Of a DNA stretch of 64,000 nucleotides, positions 46,837-57,330 are shown piece after piece. The stretch lies in contig NW_026971504.1 in NCBI RefSeq assembly GCF_963678635.1, forward strand, positions 1-64,000. Reading direction: 5' to 3'. Every line of letters begins with the position of its first letter. Within the stretch, counting starts at the first letter, position 1. Position numbers and translations under genes: made by a program. Below the pieces are notes generated by a model, which did not search any database, had not been told where the DNA came from, and worked only from the letters and a program-made list of their open reading frames with translations. This stretch comes from Symsagittifera roscoffensis (taxonomy: Eukaryota; Xenacoelomorpha; Acoela; Convolutidae).

Positions 46837-47434
46837 TTAAGAAATGATCTTTTGGTCTTTTATTTTTTGCTGTTTGAGGCGATTTTCAAGTGTGGTCGGA
46901 TTATTTATTAGTTTTTTGACAAGTGGGTTGAGTTTTGTAAAAAATTGTTGGGGGCAATTTTCATGGTGATCGGGAGGTCGTCTTTTTCTTTATTTTTGTT
47001 TGTCAAATGATCCGGGGTATGGTGAGATTTTTATACTTTAGGCTAATTAAAATGTTCATTTTGTTACTTTAGGCTAAGTTAACAAATTTGCTTTGGGGGT
47101 ATTTGTGGTCTGAGTTGGGGAAATATTGTTGATCTTTGGGTTATTAGATAAGGGAGGGGTACGGTATTATGGTGATATTTATTTTAGTTGTCAAGTTGGA
47201 GTGGTTTGCTTATTTTTGACCTGGAGGTCGTAAAGTTATAGTTATAGATGTGCCTGGAGTTCTATATGATTCGTCTAATTGGTCTTAGTTTGAGTTAGAG
47301 AAAGTGACGGATTGGATGAATCCTATTGGTCTATTTTGAACTAGAATTATTACGTACTTGTCAGCATGTTATTTTGAAAAATGTAAATGAAAAATGTTTC
47401 GAAGGTTTCAAGATAGTGAAGTATAATGTTAAAA
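46837..47434 (-). other. E3 non-coding gap between pol and the small membrane ORFs
   Basis: About 600 bp with no frame of note. It aligns with about 18773-19357 of E2. It is a likely place for a splice acceptor feeding the downstream genes, but none was pinned down. Confidence 0.45.
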
Positions 47435-50400
47435 TTACTTTTGAAATTCCACTTTCTTTAAAATTTTAGATTGGGGGATGAATATTTTATAGTTTTTACG
47501 TGGTTGATTTCGGAGTCTTGTTGTTTTTCTATTTTCTGATTTGTCGATTTGTTCTTGGGGTATTATTTGTTCGGTCATTTTTCTATTTTTTCTTTGTTTT
47601 GGAGATTCTTTATGGTTTTGTGTATTGTTTTTGGTGGCGGTTGGTTTTGTGTTTTGATTTTCGGTGGGGTTATCATTTTGTTCTGTGTTTTTCAGATGTG
47701 GTTCATTTTGAATGATTTTTAATCCTGTGAAAGAATATAATTGAGTTAATTCGCGGAGTGCGTATTCTTTTGGGTAATAAGGTAATAGGTTGTTTCGATG
47801 TTGAACGATTTCTTTTTTGTTTGAGTCGGTAATTTTATATGTGACATCAGTGGGTTTTGCAATTATTTGGTATGGTCCTTTTCGAAGGGGTTGTAATTTT
47901 TTAGAAATTCCTTTTTGAGTATTAAAATTAGGTATTAAAACAAATGTTCCAATTTTTAATTCGGAGGCTGGTGTAAAACGTGAATTGATTTGTTCATTAA
48001 TGTTTTGTCTTTGTAATAACTTTTTTGTTATTTTTTGATAAATTTCATTGTGTTTTTTATCTCTATTTAGAATCCATTCGGTGTGTGTACCGGAGGCTAG
48101 TTTAAGAATTTGTGGGTGATGAAAATGATCTTCATCGTGTGTATGTAAAGGTAGGTTATAACAAATTGAGTCTTTATTTGGTTGACAATAACCTTGTGCG
48201 TTTTTATGAGAATTTGCTGTAAACATTATTGGTTTGCGTGGCTTTTGGTTAAAAACCATTTCGTATGGTGACATTCCTAAAGTTGTCGTTATTTGTGAAT
48301 TATATGCTAAGGGAAATGATTTTACATCTGCTGACCATTCGGTATATTTTGTATCATTTCCGTTGATGATACATCTAAGATATTCTTGTAATGAACGGTT
48401 CATACCTTCGACTAAGCCGTTTGTCCAAGGTGCATGAGATGTACGTGGTTTGTGTTTAATGTTATATAAATGACATAGTGTGATAATTTCATTATTTATG
48501 AATTCTGTACCGTTGTCTGTAACTAAAATTTCTGGTAGTCCGAATTCTGCTATCCAGTGTTCATAGAGTGTTGTGTAAGCGTAATAAGCGTTACAATGTG
48601 GTACTGGGTTAAGTGCTACATAATGTGTAAATGCGTCAACAATTACCATAATGTAGGAGTTTCCTTCTGATGAGGGTGAAATTGGTCCTTTGGTATCAAA
48701 TGAGATACGATGGTTAAAGTACAAACTTTGTCCTTTAAAATCTTGTTTTTGTGCTATTTGTTTTTGATTTGGGTAAGGTTTATTTAGTTGACATACTATA
48801 CAATCGTTGCATAGTACTTTTATCCAAATTGGTGCATTTGGGAAGTAAAAATTTTGTATAAAATTTGAATATGTTTTTTCTGATCCAGAGTGTCCTTTAA
48901 TATTTTGTGTATGTGAAATATTAAAAGCTATAAGAATCATACTTAAAGGGAGACATGGAACTGTAGATTCATTCAGGTTATACTCTAAAAGGTCTGTATT
49001 TTCGTTAATTGTTGTGTTGTTAAATTTGCGAAAGTATCGGAGGAGTGTTTTGTTTCCTAGAATGGTTGAATCTGCCTTGACAGGTTTAGTTTTATATTTG
49101 TGCCATGATTTTAGTTGTCTAATTATCGGGTCAAGATTTTGATATTGTTTCAGTGTTGAAATTGTAATTGTTTCTGTTGGGGGGAGAAAAATGTTTTCGA
49201 TTTCTAATTTAGATAAGGGTATTGTATCAAGTGGGTCATGGAGGTCAAAAACTTGATTTATTGTGTATTTTGAATCATTTGTTTGTGGTCCTGATAAATT
49301 TATTTTATCAGTTAAATCTTCTTTTTCAATTAGTGGAAAATGGTCTTTCTTAGGCAGGTGTTGTTTTGTTCGTTTTTGTTGGGTGTTATTTTTTATCCAT
49401 TGAGAATATGGGATTGGTTTGAAAGTTGATGTTCCAAGTAAATCAACTTCATAATGATTATTTTGACAATCTAAATAAAGTGGGAAATGTTGTAAACTAT
49501 TTATTTGTGATTGTTCAATATCAGTTTTTACTGCATATTTGCATTCCAATCGGGGTGATGTTTCGTTTTCTGCAAGGTAGAATTTTATGTTTTTGGGTAT
49601 TTCAACTGTTGTTTTTCGTGTAAGTAATTCAGGTGGTGTATTTCGACTTAAGGTGTCTGGTAATGCAAGATTTTTTCCTGCAGTCCAAACTATATGTAAG
49701 TTTGGAAATTTCATTAGAATTAGTTGAAATCTGTAAACTCGGTGGTTTGGGTTAGATTTTTGTGTAAAGAGAAAGATGATTGGTTTATGGTCTGTGAATA
49801 GAACTGTTGGATGTTTTGATCCAAGTATCAGAAATTCATATTCTGTTAGTGTATATATTATGGCTGTACATTCTCTCATTAGAGTTGAGAGTCGTAGCTC
49901 TGCTTGAGTGAATAATCGAGAATTTGCTGATATGAGGTTCATTTTATTTGTACCATTATGTGATTGTAATAGTGCTGCACCGATGCCAAAGTTCGAAGCA
50001 TCGCACATTGCATAAAATGGTTGATTAGGGTCTGGAATTGTGTTTGAAATTTGTTCAGTTAAAAGTTTCTTTATTTCTTCAAATCGTGTTTGATGTTCTG
50101 TGTTCCATTCAAAATTATTTTGTTGTCTAAGGATGTTATAAAATGGTCGTAGATATAATTGCATTTTATAAACATATTTACTTAAAAAGTTTAACATTCC
50201 AAGGAATTCTTGGATTTTCTTTTTATTTGTTGGTGGTTGAAGTTTTTGAATAGCGTCAATGCGTGATTTCAATGGAGTGATTGTTTTTCTTTCTATATTA
50301 TGTCCTAAGAATTTAACTCTTGTCAAAAAGAAGTGTGATTTATCGGGGGCGGCCTTCAGATTTTCGTTCTGAAGTATTTGGTGATATTTTTCTAAAACAT

Positions 50401-53400
50401 TGAACATCTCGTCTTTTGTTTGTGATTGCATAAAAACATCGTCTAAATAGGTGATTGCGTTTTTCTTGAGTATTAGTGGTCTAAAAATTTTGCTCATAAA
50501 AGCTGAAAATGCTGCTGGTCCTATGGATATTCCATAGAATAAGCGGTTGAATTCATATTGTTGGTTTCCGATAACAAATTGTGTTAAACGTCGTGATTGT
50601 TCATCTAGTGGCATTTGATTGTATGCACTATTCATATCGGCGGTTGTAAAGTATTTGCCGTTTATTTTTGTTAAAATAACTTGTATTGGTTCAATGGGCC
50701 AATTACATTTTGATTCATCTATAAGTGAATTGAGGTATCTAGCATCGAGAACGATTTTTAATGATTCTCCTTTAGCTAGAATGATAACGGGGTTGATGAA
50801 TGTGTTCCCTTTTGGTTGTTCTTCTTTATTAACTGGTGATATAATGTTGTATTGTTCTAAAATATCGAGTAATCTGTTCACTTTATCATGTAAGTGAATT
50901 GGTACTTTACTTGCTCTCTGTTTTTTGAAAACTGCGTCTGGTTTTAACGGGAGATGTAGTGATGAACTGATTTTTCCAACATCGATTTTTGATGTTGCAT
51001 AGACTGATGAATATTTAATTAGCTGTTTGGCTAATTTTTCGAATTCGTCTTGTGTTATTTGTGAATGTTGGAAATTAAACATTGTTAAAAATTTTTGTTG
51101 GTCCTCTGTGTAGTTACTTATGTTGAATGTAGGTTTGAAATATGGAGTTTTTGTGAAATAATCCGTATTTCTGTTTTCGTTACTTATTATATTATTTATA
51201 GATAATTCTTCATTAAGAATTGTAGATTGGCAAATATCTAGTAATTGGAGTATATTATTGACGCGATAGGCTTTTTCGTGTATTGGTGATATTGTAGCGT
51301 TGGTTTCACAATATCCTAAAAGTCCTAAAGGTAATGTTACTTGGTAAGGTGTGTTGTTATAGACATGTAAGGAAATGATATCTGAATTCGAATTTTTCAA
51401 ATATTTTATGGATGAGATTGTGATTTTGAAAAATTTGTGAATAGGTTTGAATTCAAAATCTGACATATAAAATTTTTGTTTGTTTTGTTCTTTATCATAT
51501 TGGTGAACTTGTTTGATTGAAAAATTATAGATATTTCCTGATAGTGGTTTTAGGTGTTTTCTTTGTTGGTTAAATATCGGGTAGAATTTTGAAAAGAATG
51601 GTGGTTGTTTATTTAATCTTTGAAAAAATGTTAAGGATGTTTCTTTTGTTTTTGTATATTTATCTTTGATTAATATTTTACTATTTAGGATGTTAATTGT
51701 TGGTATATACTTCGAAATAAATGGTATTCCAATGATATTATATTTAATATCAGTGATATGGAATATTTGTTTAAATGGCTTATTTAAAATTTTGCTTTGC
51801 TCCATTGTTCTGGTGGGGAGGAGAAATAATTGGATTTTTCCGTAGTTTATCAATGTTGATCCTTGTGCTGTTGCTAACTTACTGGAGGTTTCAAGAGTTG
51901 TTAGCTTCGGGTGTAAAGTTTTTATTTCATTCCATGTGGGGATGTTTATTATGTTTGATTCTGCTCCTGAATCAATTAAAAAATCTATTTCAAGGTCTGG
52001 TGGTTGAAATTCTTTATTTCTTGGGCTTTCTAAGAGAAATGGTATTGTCCAAATTTTTTCTTTGGGTTGTTCTTTTTGTATATTTTGATAAATGTGGTTT
52101 GTATTCAAGCATTTTGTTTTGATATTTTTATTGGTTTGATTTGTAGTGTTAATCTCATTTGTTTCTTGCGTCGTTGGTGTGGAATTTATGGGTGTAGTGT
52201 AATAATTTTGAAGAAATTCTGATTGATTTTCATATATGTGTGATGAAAAAAGTTGTTCATATATGACAGATTCATAGTCATTTTCGACTTTTATCATATT
52301 GATAGAAAGAGTGTTTTCAGTATCACTTTCTGAATCTGATGATGTACAGTTTATTTGATTGAGTTGTAACGTATCAGTTACTGTGTCATCAATACCTGGA
52401 GGGTCTGATGTTGTTTCTGGATTAGATTGTACTTGATTGATTTGTCTTTGATGTTTAGGTGTACTACTTCTGTGGCGATTATTAGAATTATTATAGTTAT
52501 TATTATTCCGGTGTGGTGATTGGGAATAATTTCTATAACGATTATTATAACTTGAGTGTCGATTTTGTGAATTATTTCGCGATCTGTTTTGGTAATTATT
52601 GTTTGGTCTGTTATAGTTCGATCTATTATATGAGTTATTCCTTGATTGATTGTTCGGGTAATTCTGGTTTCGGTTGTTTGAATAACTTCTATTTCGATTA
52701 TAGGAGTAGTTTCTATTCCTATTGTATGATGAATTTCGTGATTGGTTGTTTGGATAGTAGTTATTTCTTGATTGGGAATTAGATCTAGAAACAAATCGTT
52801 GTGTATTTGAATTTGATCTGGAGTAGTTATTTCGACTATTTGGTCTATTGTAGTGATTTTGTGATGAATTATTCGTGTTTCTTCGTTCTGGTGATCTTCC
52901 TCTATAACTTGAGTTATATGGTGATTGATTTCTTGTATAATTTGTATTGCTCGGGAGTGGTTTTCCTGAACTGTTGTTGCTGTAGACTGTTTTGTTCGGT
53001 AGGTTTTGATCTTTTTTCATGTATTGATGGAATGATTTATTTGGTTCTTTATATTTTTGAGGTTTATTTTGATTGTCTTGCTGTTTTTGTCTACATTCGG
53101 AAATACTATGTCCGTATCGTCGGCAATAATTACACCATTTTTTGAAAGATGGTTTGCCTTTAAAGTTTGGGTTCTTTTCGTAAATATTGAGTATTTCAGT
53201 GATTTTTTCAACGAGGTCTGTCTCTGATTCCTGTATATTATTAATATTAGTGGGAGTTGTTTCAATTCTGTTAACGTATTGTAATTTCAGATTTTCCGTT
53301 TCTTCTAGTTTCATCGTGATTTCTGCTTGTTCTAATTTGTCTACTAGTTTTCGAAAATCTAAATCGGGTTCTCGAATTGAAGAAGGATGGGATGCTCTCT

Positions 53401-53932
53401 TTTTTATTGCTATTTTCCTTAATTGTGGTGTTAAGGTCATCATTAAGATTTCTGTCATCTTTGTGTTTTTATAGTCATGTGTATTTAATGAATATGCTTT
53501 TCGAACTAGTGTTTCGATTCGTACTGCTATTTGCTTGATGGTTTCGTTTGGTAATCTGCGAATTTCATTACATAAAACTCTTTGTTGTTGTTTGTTTCTT
53601 TCGGAGTCAAACATTTTTGAAAATTCTTGTGTAAATCTTTTCCAGTTTGATTTTATTTCTAGAGGTAGTACTGAAAACCATTTTTGGGCTGCGCCATCTA
53701 AGGTTGTTTGTATTAACGCTGTGCGTCGATGTATCCAGTTTTGATGAAGTGGCGTATTAATTGGTTCAGGTCCAATATTTAAAATCAGGTTTGCTGTTAC
53801 TGCATTTAAATAATCTTCTACAGAGTATTCAGGGTCTGTTCCTGTGAAAACCATTAAAGGTTTGTTTGATGTTATTGATGATCCACCCATAAGGTATGGA
53901 TTCATTGTCATTTGTAATGATTTCTGCTGCAT
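47435..53932 (-). CDS. pol: E3 gag-pol polyprotein (2165 codons)
   Basis: Particle protein and replication enzymes in one frame. The Gag capsid-like core (about 25-185) includes TALIQTTLDGAAQKWF. A CX2CX4HX4C knuckle (CNYCRRYGHSISEC) lies at about 267-280. An Asn/Arg/Ser/Tyr repeat tract runs about 315-490. Retropepsin LIDSGAES is near 650. RT has FTTADMNSAYNQ and YLDD at about 1160. RNase H has AMCDASNFGIGA (about 1309), RECTAIIY and FTDHKPI. The integrase finger (GHSGSEKTY ... CNDCIVC) is about 1675-1715. Its D-D-E core is SFDTKG (about 1744), VTDNGTEF (about 1807) and GLVEGM (about 1840). A GPY/F-type domain begins KGPYQIIAKP (about 2018). Domain order is Ty3/gypsy. All catalytic residues are present. 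The ATG may not be the real start, because the frame should be entered from the 609-codon ORF. Confidence 0.93.
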   Translation of the reverse strand: MQQKSLQMTMNPYLMGGSSITSNKPLMVFTGTDPEYSVEDYLNAVTANLILNIGPEPINTPLHQNWIHRRTALIQTTLDGAAQKWFSVLPLEIKSNWKRFTQEFSKMFDSERNKQQQRVLCNEIRRLPNETIKQIAVRIETLVRKAYSLNTHDYKNTKMTEILMMTLTPQLRKIAIKKRASHPSSIREPDLDFRKLVDKLEQAEITMKLEETENLKLQYVNRIETTPTNINNIQESETDLVEKITEILNIYEKNPNFKGKPSFKKWCNYCRRYGHSISECRQKQQDNQNKPQKYKEPNKSFHQYMKKDQNLPNKTVYSNNSSGKPLPSNTNYTRNQSPYNSSYRGRSPERRNTNNSSQNHYNRPNSRNNYSRSNSNTQRFVSRSNSQSRNNYYPNNQSRNSSYNRNRNYSYNRNRSYSNNRNQNYPNNQSRNNSYNRSNYNRPNNNYQNRSRNNSQNRHSSYNNRYRNYSQSPHRNNNNYNNSNNRHRSSTPKHQRQINQVQSNPETTSDPPGIDDTVTDTLQLNQINCTSSDSESDTENTLSINMIKVENDYESVIYEQLFSSHIYENQSEFLQNYYTTPINSTPTTQETNEINTTNQTNKNIKTKCLNTNHIYQNIQKEQPKEKIWTIPFLLESPRNKEFQPPDLEIDFLIDSGAESNIINIPTWNEIKTLHPKLTTLETSSKLATAQGSTLINYGKIQLFLLPTRTMEQSKILNKPFKQIFHITDIKYNIIGIPFISKYIPTINILNSKILIKDKYTKTKETSLTFFQRLNKQPPFFSKFYPIFNQQRKHLKPLSGNIYNFSIKQVHQYDKEQNKQKFYMSDFEFKPIHKFFKITISSIKYLKNSNSDIISLHVYNNTPYQVTLPLGLLGYCETNATISPIHEKAYRVNNILQLLDICQSTILNEELSINNIISNENRNTDYFTKTPYFKPTFNISNYTEDQQKFLTMFNFQHSQITQDEFEKLAKQLIKYSSVYATSKIDVGKISSSLHLPLKPDAVFKKQRASKVPIHLHDKVNRLLDILEQYNIISPVNKEEQPKGNTFINPVIILAKGESLKIVLDARYLNSLIDESKCNWPIEPIQVILTKINGKYFTTADMNSAYNQMPLDEQSRRLTQFVIGNQQYEFNRLFYGISIGPAAFSAFMSKIFRPLILKKNAITYLDDVFMQSQTKDEMFNVLEKYHQILQNENLKAAPDKSHFFLTRVKFLGHNIERKTITPLKSRIDAIQKLQPPTNKKKIQEFLGMLNFLSKYVYKMQLYLRPFYNILRQQNNFEWNTEHQTRFEEIKKLLTEQISNTIPDPNQPFYAMCDASNFGIGAALLQSHNGTNKMNLISANSRLFTQAELRLSTLMRECTAIIYTLTEYEFLILGSKHPTVLFTDHKPIIFLFTQKSNPNHRVYRFQLILMKFPNLHIVWTAGKNLALPDTLSRNTPPELLTRKTTVEIPKNIKFYLAENETSPRLECKYAVKTDIEQSQINSLQHFPLYLDCQNNHYEVDLLGTSTFKPIPYSQWIKNNTQQKRTKQHLPKKDHFPLIEKEDLTDKINLSGPQTNDSKYTINQVFDLHDPLDTIPLSKLEIENIFLPPTETITISTLKQYQNLDPIIRQLKSWHKYKTKPVKADSTILGNKTLLRYFRKFNNTTINENTDLLEYNLNESTVPCLPLSMILIAFNISHTQNIKGHSGSEKTYSNFIQNFYFPNAPIWIKVLCNDCIVCQLNKPYPNQKQIAQKQDFKGQSLYFNHRISFDTKGPISPSSEGNSYIMVIVDAFTHYVALNPVPHCNAYYAYTTLYEHWIAEFGLPEILVTDNGTEFINNEIITLCHLYNIKHKPRTSHAPWTNGLVEGMNRSLQEYLRCIINGNDTKYTEWSADVKSFPLAYNSQITTTLGMSPYEMVFNQKPRKPIMFTANSHKNAQGYCQPNKDSICYNLPLHTHDEDHFHHPQILKLASGTHTEWILNRDKKHNEIYQKITKKLLQRQNINEQINSRFTPASELKIGTFVLIPNFNTQKGISKKLQPLRKGPYQIIAKPTDVTYKITDSNKKEIVQHRNNLLPYYPKEYALRELTQLYSFTGLKIIQNEPHLKNTEQNDNPTENQNTKPTATKNNTQNHKESPKQRKNRKMTEQIIPQEQIDKSENRKTTRLRNQPRKNYKIFIPQSKILKKVEFQK

Positions 53933-55658
53933 TTGGCATTTGAGAAAAATTTGAAAGTTGGTTTCTTGTTATTTCATGTTGTTGGAGATAATATGGGAGT
54001 GGTATTTCATTTTGCATTTGTGATGCTTGATACGAGTGTGCAGTCATTGGATTTTGTTGTTGAATTGGTTGAAAAGATTGTGTATTAATTAGATTTTGTT
54101 GTTGAATTGGTTGTTGATGTTGTGCATCTATTGGTTGTGGAGAAAAATTTCTATGATTTGTACGTGTTCTCTGTATTCCTTGTTTACGATATTCTTGAGT
54201 ATTTGGTGCAAATATATCTGGTTGTAAGAAATCATCATCTGAGGATAAATAATCCATTTGATAAGATGTCTGTTTTTTATTTTTATTTTGTTGAAAAAAT
54301 GGGTAATTTTCACTGTGATCCTGTGGAGGATTTGTTTGGAAATTTATTGAATTAGGTTGGGTCATTGGGTTATCCCAATTTCGAGATCTTGTATATTGGT
54401 TAAAATTTCTTTGTGGTTGGTTATATGTTTTTGATGAATGTGTATAATTATAATTATGGTCTGCAAAGTTGTTTCTAGTGAATGTTTTGCGTGTTTTTGA
54501 TGGTATTGTCATGGGTCTGTATGTTTGGTAATCCATATGTGAATATTTAGGGGCAACCGAAGGTTTAACGGTTGATTGTAAGGTTACCTGTGTTTGTGAA
54601 GGATTTGTATTTCTTGGTGTTGTTAAATTTGGGCGTATTGGTGAAATACTTTGTTGTGTAGTTGTTGTGTGTACAATTTCTTCATTTATGAAGTGTGATG
54701 GTGTCTGGATATCTTGTTGAGTAAGATTCCTAGTTCCATTGAGGTTTTCATTGTGTATAACTGTAGAGTTTAAACTATTATTTTGTGTATCGGGCAAAAA
54801 TGTATTATAGTTTAATGGTGTTGCATCAATGGTTAATGGTATTACTTTTACATAATCTCTTATGTAAGATATCGTACTTATTGCTTGACTTGAGATTGAT
54901 TGTGGGAAGCTTATAAATGCGGGATGAGACCATTCGGGGTCCCAAACATAATCTGATTGTTCTGTGATAGCGGTATCATCGTTCGAGTTTTGGGGTCTAA
55001 AATTTTTTCTTGCTTGTGCAATTAAATCGATATTGTGTGTGAAATAATCTATGATGAACCATGCCAAAATTTTTTGTAGATCGTGTTTTGTATGTTGTGA
55101 AACGTCGTCTTTCGTGAAATTTTCTTTAATGATGTTTAAATAACTAGAGAGTAGTGTGATTTCATGTCGTACTTTCAAATGTTTAGATGTTTCTGTCGGT
55201 GAGACATTTGTTATGGGGATTTCGTTTTCTAATATCGAAATATAACTATATATTATTGCGAAAACTTCATTGGTGAATATGGAGTTTGCTCTTTGTGAGT
55301 TATGATATTGGATGCTTTTTATATATTCTGAAAAAACTTTTGAAAATTCTAAATCAAGATCGTCTGTTTGAATTGTATATTTTCTATTATTATGGTTTGG
55401 TGAGGTGAATTCTATGGAGTAGATTCCATACTGTTGTGTTATGTTGCATATATCTTTTAAGTAGTGGTCTATGATTTGTCTTTTGATTTTTACATCTGGG
55501 AACTCTGTTTTACATGGACTGATTCCGGGTTCAAATAAATTTAATAGTAAATTTTTGCAAAATATATGCTGTCCTCTATCAGTGGTTGCATCTACTATAA
55601 GAGGAAAGATTTCATCATCATCTGGACTTTCTTCACCTGGGGTGTGCGTTGAGCTCAT
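53829..55658 (-). CDS. gag: E3 Gag-like N-terminal ORF (609 codons)
   Basis: Starts MSSTHTPGEESPDDDE, right after the basic ORF. Residues 1-270 look folded and helical (LLLNLFEPGI, HDLQKILAWFIIDYF). Residues about 330-590 are Asn/Gln/Pro/Thr-rich and disordered. No database family was recognised, but position before the Gag core and the domain order argue for a matrix-like Gag extension. The last 104 nt overlap gag-pol. The two frames are related by +1, and in E2 the same junction is one continuous frame, one nucleotide shorter. In E3, therefore, either a +1 frameshift is programmed or an insertion has split one polyprotein. Confidence 0.7.
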   Translation of the reverse strand: MSSTHTPGEESPDDDEIFPLIVDATTDRGQHIFCKNLLLNLFEPGISPCKTEFPDVKIKRQIIDHYLKDICNITQQYGIYSIEFTSPNHNNRKYTIQTDDLDLEFSKVFSEYIKSIQYHNSQRANSIFTNEVFAIIYSYISILENEIPITNVSPTETSKHLKVRHEITLLSSYLNIIKENFTKDDVSQHTKHDLQKILAWFIIDYFTHNIDLIAQARKNFRPQNSNDDTAITEQSDYVWDPEWSHPAFISFPQSISSQAISTISYIRDYVKVIPLTIDATPLNYNTFLPDTQNNSLNSTVIHNENLNGTRNLTQQDIQTPSHFINEEIVHTTTTQQSISPIRPNLTTPRNTNPSQTQVTLQSTVKPSVAPKYSHMDYQTYRPMTIPSKTRKTFTRNNFADHNYNYTHSSKTYNQPQRNFNQYTRSRNWDNPMTQPNSINFQTNPPQDHSENYPFFQQNKNKKQTSYQMDYLSSDDDFLQPDIFAPNTQEYRKQGIQRTRTNHRNFSPQPIDAQHQQPIQQQNLINTQSFQPIQQQNPMTAHSYQASQMQNEIPLPYYLQQHEITRNQLSNFSQMPNAAEIITNDNESIPYGWIINNIKQTFNGFHRNRP

Positions 55659-56100
55659 TTTTTCGTTCGATGACTGTTAATATGTAATTATTAATGTGTC
55701 GAATTGGTTGATTCCAATTGTATAAATGTACTGGTTTGTGTTTATACTGCTTTTTTATTCTTCTTTTTCCTCTTTTTGATGAATTTGAAGTTGTTTCTGA
55801 GTCAGAAAAATATAATTGATTGTGAAGTGGGCAATTTTTATCTATTGATTCTTTTAGTTTGTAAAGTTCGTCTAAACTGTTGGTTTCTGATTCTGAAAAT
55901 GCGTTTCGATTTTTTGAAAATCTTTTTCGTGTTATTTGTCTTTGTTTCGTTATTATTTTTCTTTTTAGTGTTTGTCGTTTTGTTCGAATGTATCCAACTG
56001 TTTGTGTATGAGGTGTGATTACAAGGTCGTATTTTTTGTTATCTATTTCACAATTGTGTAAAACGATTGTTTGTTTATTTCCTAGGTTTTTAAATGACAT
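55633..56100 (-). CDS. E3 basic ORF upstream of Gag (155 codons)
   Basis: Starts MSFKNLGNKQTIVLHN and is strongly basic (KRQTLKRKIITKQRQITRKR at about 42-61, KRGKRRIKKQYKHK at about 109-122). A Ser/Glu stretch (SESETNSLDE) lies between. No family was recognised. Basic clusters suggest nucleic-acid binding or nuclear localisation. Its end overlaps the start of the 609-codon ORF by 26 nt in another frame, so the two are likely translated from one RNA by reinitiation or frameshift. In E2 the ORF is mostly deleted. Confidence 0.55.
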   Translation of the reverse strand: MSFKNLGNKQTIVLHNCEIDNKKYDLVITPHTQTVGYIRTKRQTLKRKIITKQRQITRKRFSKNRNAFSESETNSLDELYKLKESIDKNCPLHNQLYFSDSETTSNSSKRGKRRIKKQYKHKPVHLYNWNQPIRHINNYILTVIERKNELNAHPR

Positions 56101-57031
56101 AAGGTTTAGGATGACGGATGCAAAAGGTTGTTAAATGATTTCTATTTTCCTAAACTGTTAGTTCTTACGATTTTTTGGTTAGCTTAACCTGGGTCTATTT
56201 GTTCAGGGTTGGAGAGAAAAGTATATCGATTCCGAAGAATGATTTTTTACTTTCTCGTGGCTAGTATAAGTTAAGGTGTTAACTTACTTAATCTTACTTA
56301 GGGGTAGTGATTGTGTTCAAGGGTTGGAGAATAGTAAATCGATCCACAAGGTTCAGGTATAATTAGAACGCGAGTAGTTCGTTAGATACTATTTTAAACT
56401 TACTAAGTCTAAGATTTATCCTGGGTCTGGTAAGAGGGGGGGTCAAGTGAAGGATGAATAACCGAAGTTCTTCACTGTTTATCCTAATTTGAATGATTAG
56501 TTTTGTTTAAAAATTTCTATTAGTCTTAGGTCTTTAGAAAGGGTTGGGTAGTGAATCGACGTTTGAGGTCGTTAGACACTAATTAAGTGGGTGGGGGAGA
56601 ACAAAGTTGTTCTGTTTGATCCAAGGATAAGCCTTGATGATCAAATTTGAAATTTAATTAAGTAGAAAATGATTTAAGATCCAAGGATAAGCCTTGATGA
56701 TCTGGTTTTAAAATTAAGTGAATTTAAGTTTTAATAAAATTTTAAATATGTGTAAAGGAAAGTTTTAGTGTTTTGATGATATTAGTGGGTTTATGATTGC
56801 TGTTATGTTTTAGGTGATGGAGCTGGAACAACAGGATGATTTATGATTACTAACCATTTATTGTCATGCTACTAATTTTTATTTTTATTTTTCAATAAAT
56901 ATTTTTCAAACATGTTTTGTATATTACTGCAGAATTTTAGGAAAACGATCTTAGATCTTTTTATCAATCGTTATTGTATATTAATAATTTTGTTTAGCGC
57001 CTGAAATGATTTTGAAGATTAACTTCAAGGT
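56101..57031 (-). other. E3 5' leader RNA with three conserved hairpins
   Basis: Two 25-nt hairpins (56618-56642 and 56678-56702; GATCCAAGG, ATAAG loop, CCTTGATGATC) are spaced 60 nt apart. AGAACAA-NN-TTGTTCT is at 56598-56613. The same three occur in E2 with the same spacing. They are the best candidates for packaging, dimerisation or translation control of the genomic RNA. Confidence 0.6.
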
Positions 57032-57265
57032 TTATGTTTGCAAATGAAAATCTAAATTCATTGCCAGTAGTATTCTAAATATAAAAGTTTGTTCTGGTTT
57101 TTGCTTAACTATCATATAGCTATATGGCAAGTTTCTACTTTGTCGTATGTCGTCTCTGGTTCGAGGTCTTCTTCCAATTCCGGGTAGTTCTGTTATGGTT
57201 CGGAATATTGGCTCTGATCTATTGAGTCGTAGAGACATTTCGATTAAATTATTGTCGTATAACAT
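57032..57265 (-). CDS. E3 leader ORF (77 codons)
   Basis: Starts MLYDNNLIEMSLRLNRSEP, the first ATG-initiated frame after the primer site. It is basic in the middle (GRRPRTRDDIRQSR) with a hydrophobic end (FIFRILLAMNL). It is conserved with E2 with mostly conservative replacements over about 70 residues and no gaps. The termini differ. No family was recognised. It lies about 930 nt upstream of the next ORF, across the hairpin leader, so it may be a regulatory upstream ORF, a small protein or a spliced first exon. A TTTCAG acceptor-like word on the sense strand follows its end. Confidence 0.55.
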   Translation of the reverse strand: MLYDNNLIEMSLRLNRSEPIFRTITELPGIGRRPRTRDDIRQSRNLPYSYMIVKQKPEQTFIFRILLAMNLDFHLQT

Positions 57266-57330
57266 TTTGTAAATGTTTTTGTCTAATTTCTAATCTATTT
57301 TGGTTAATTCTAAGCTATTAAGGTCTTGTT

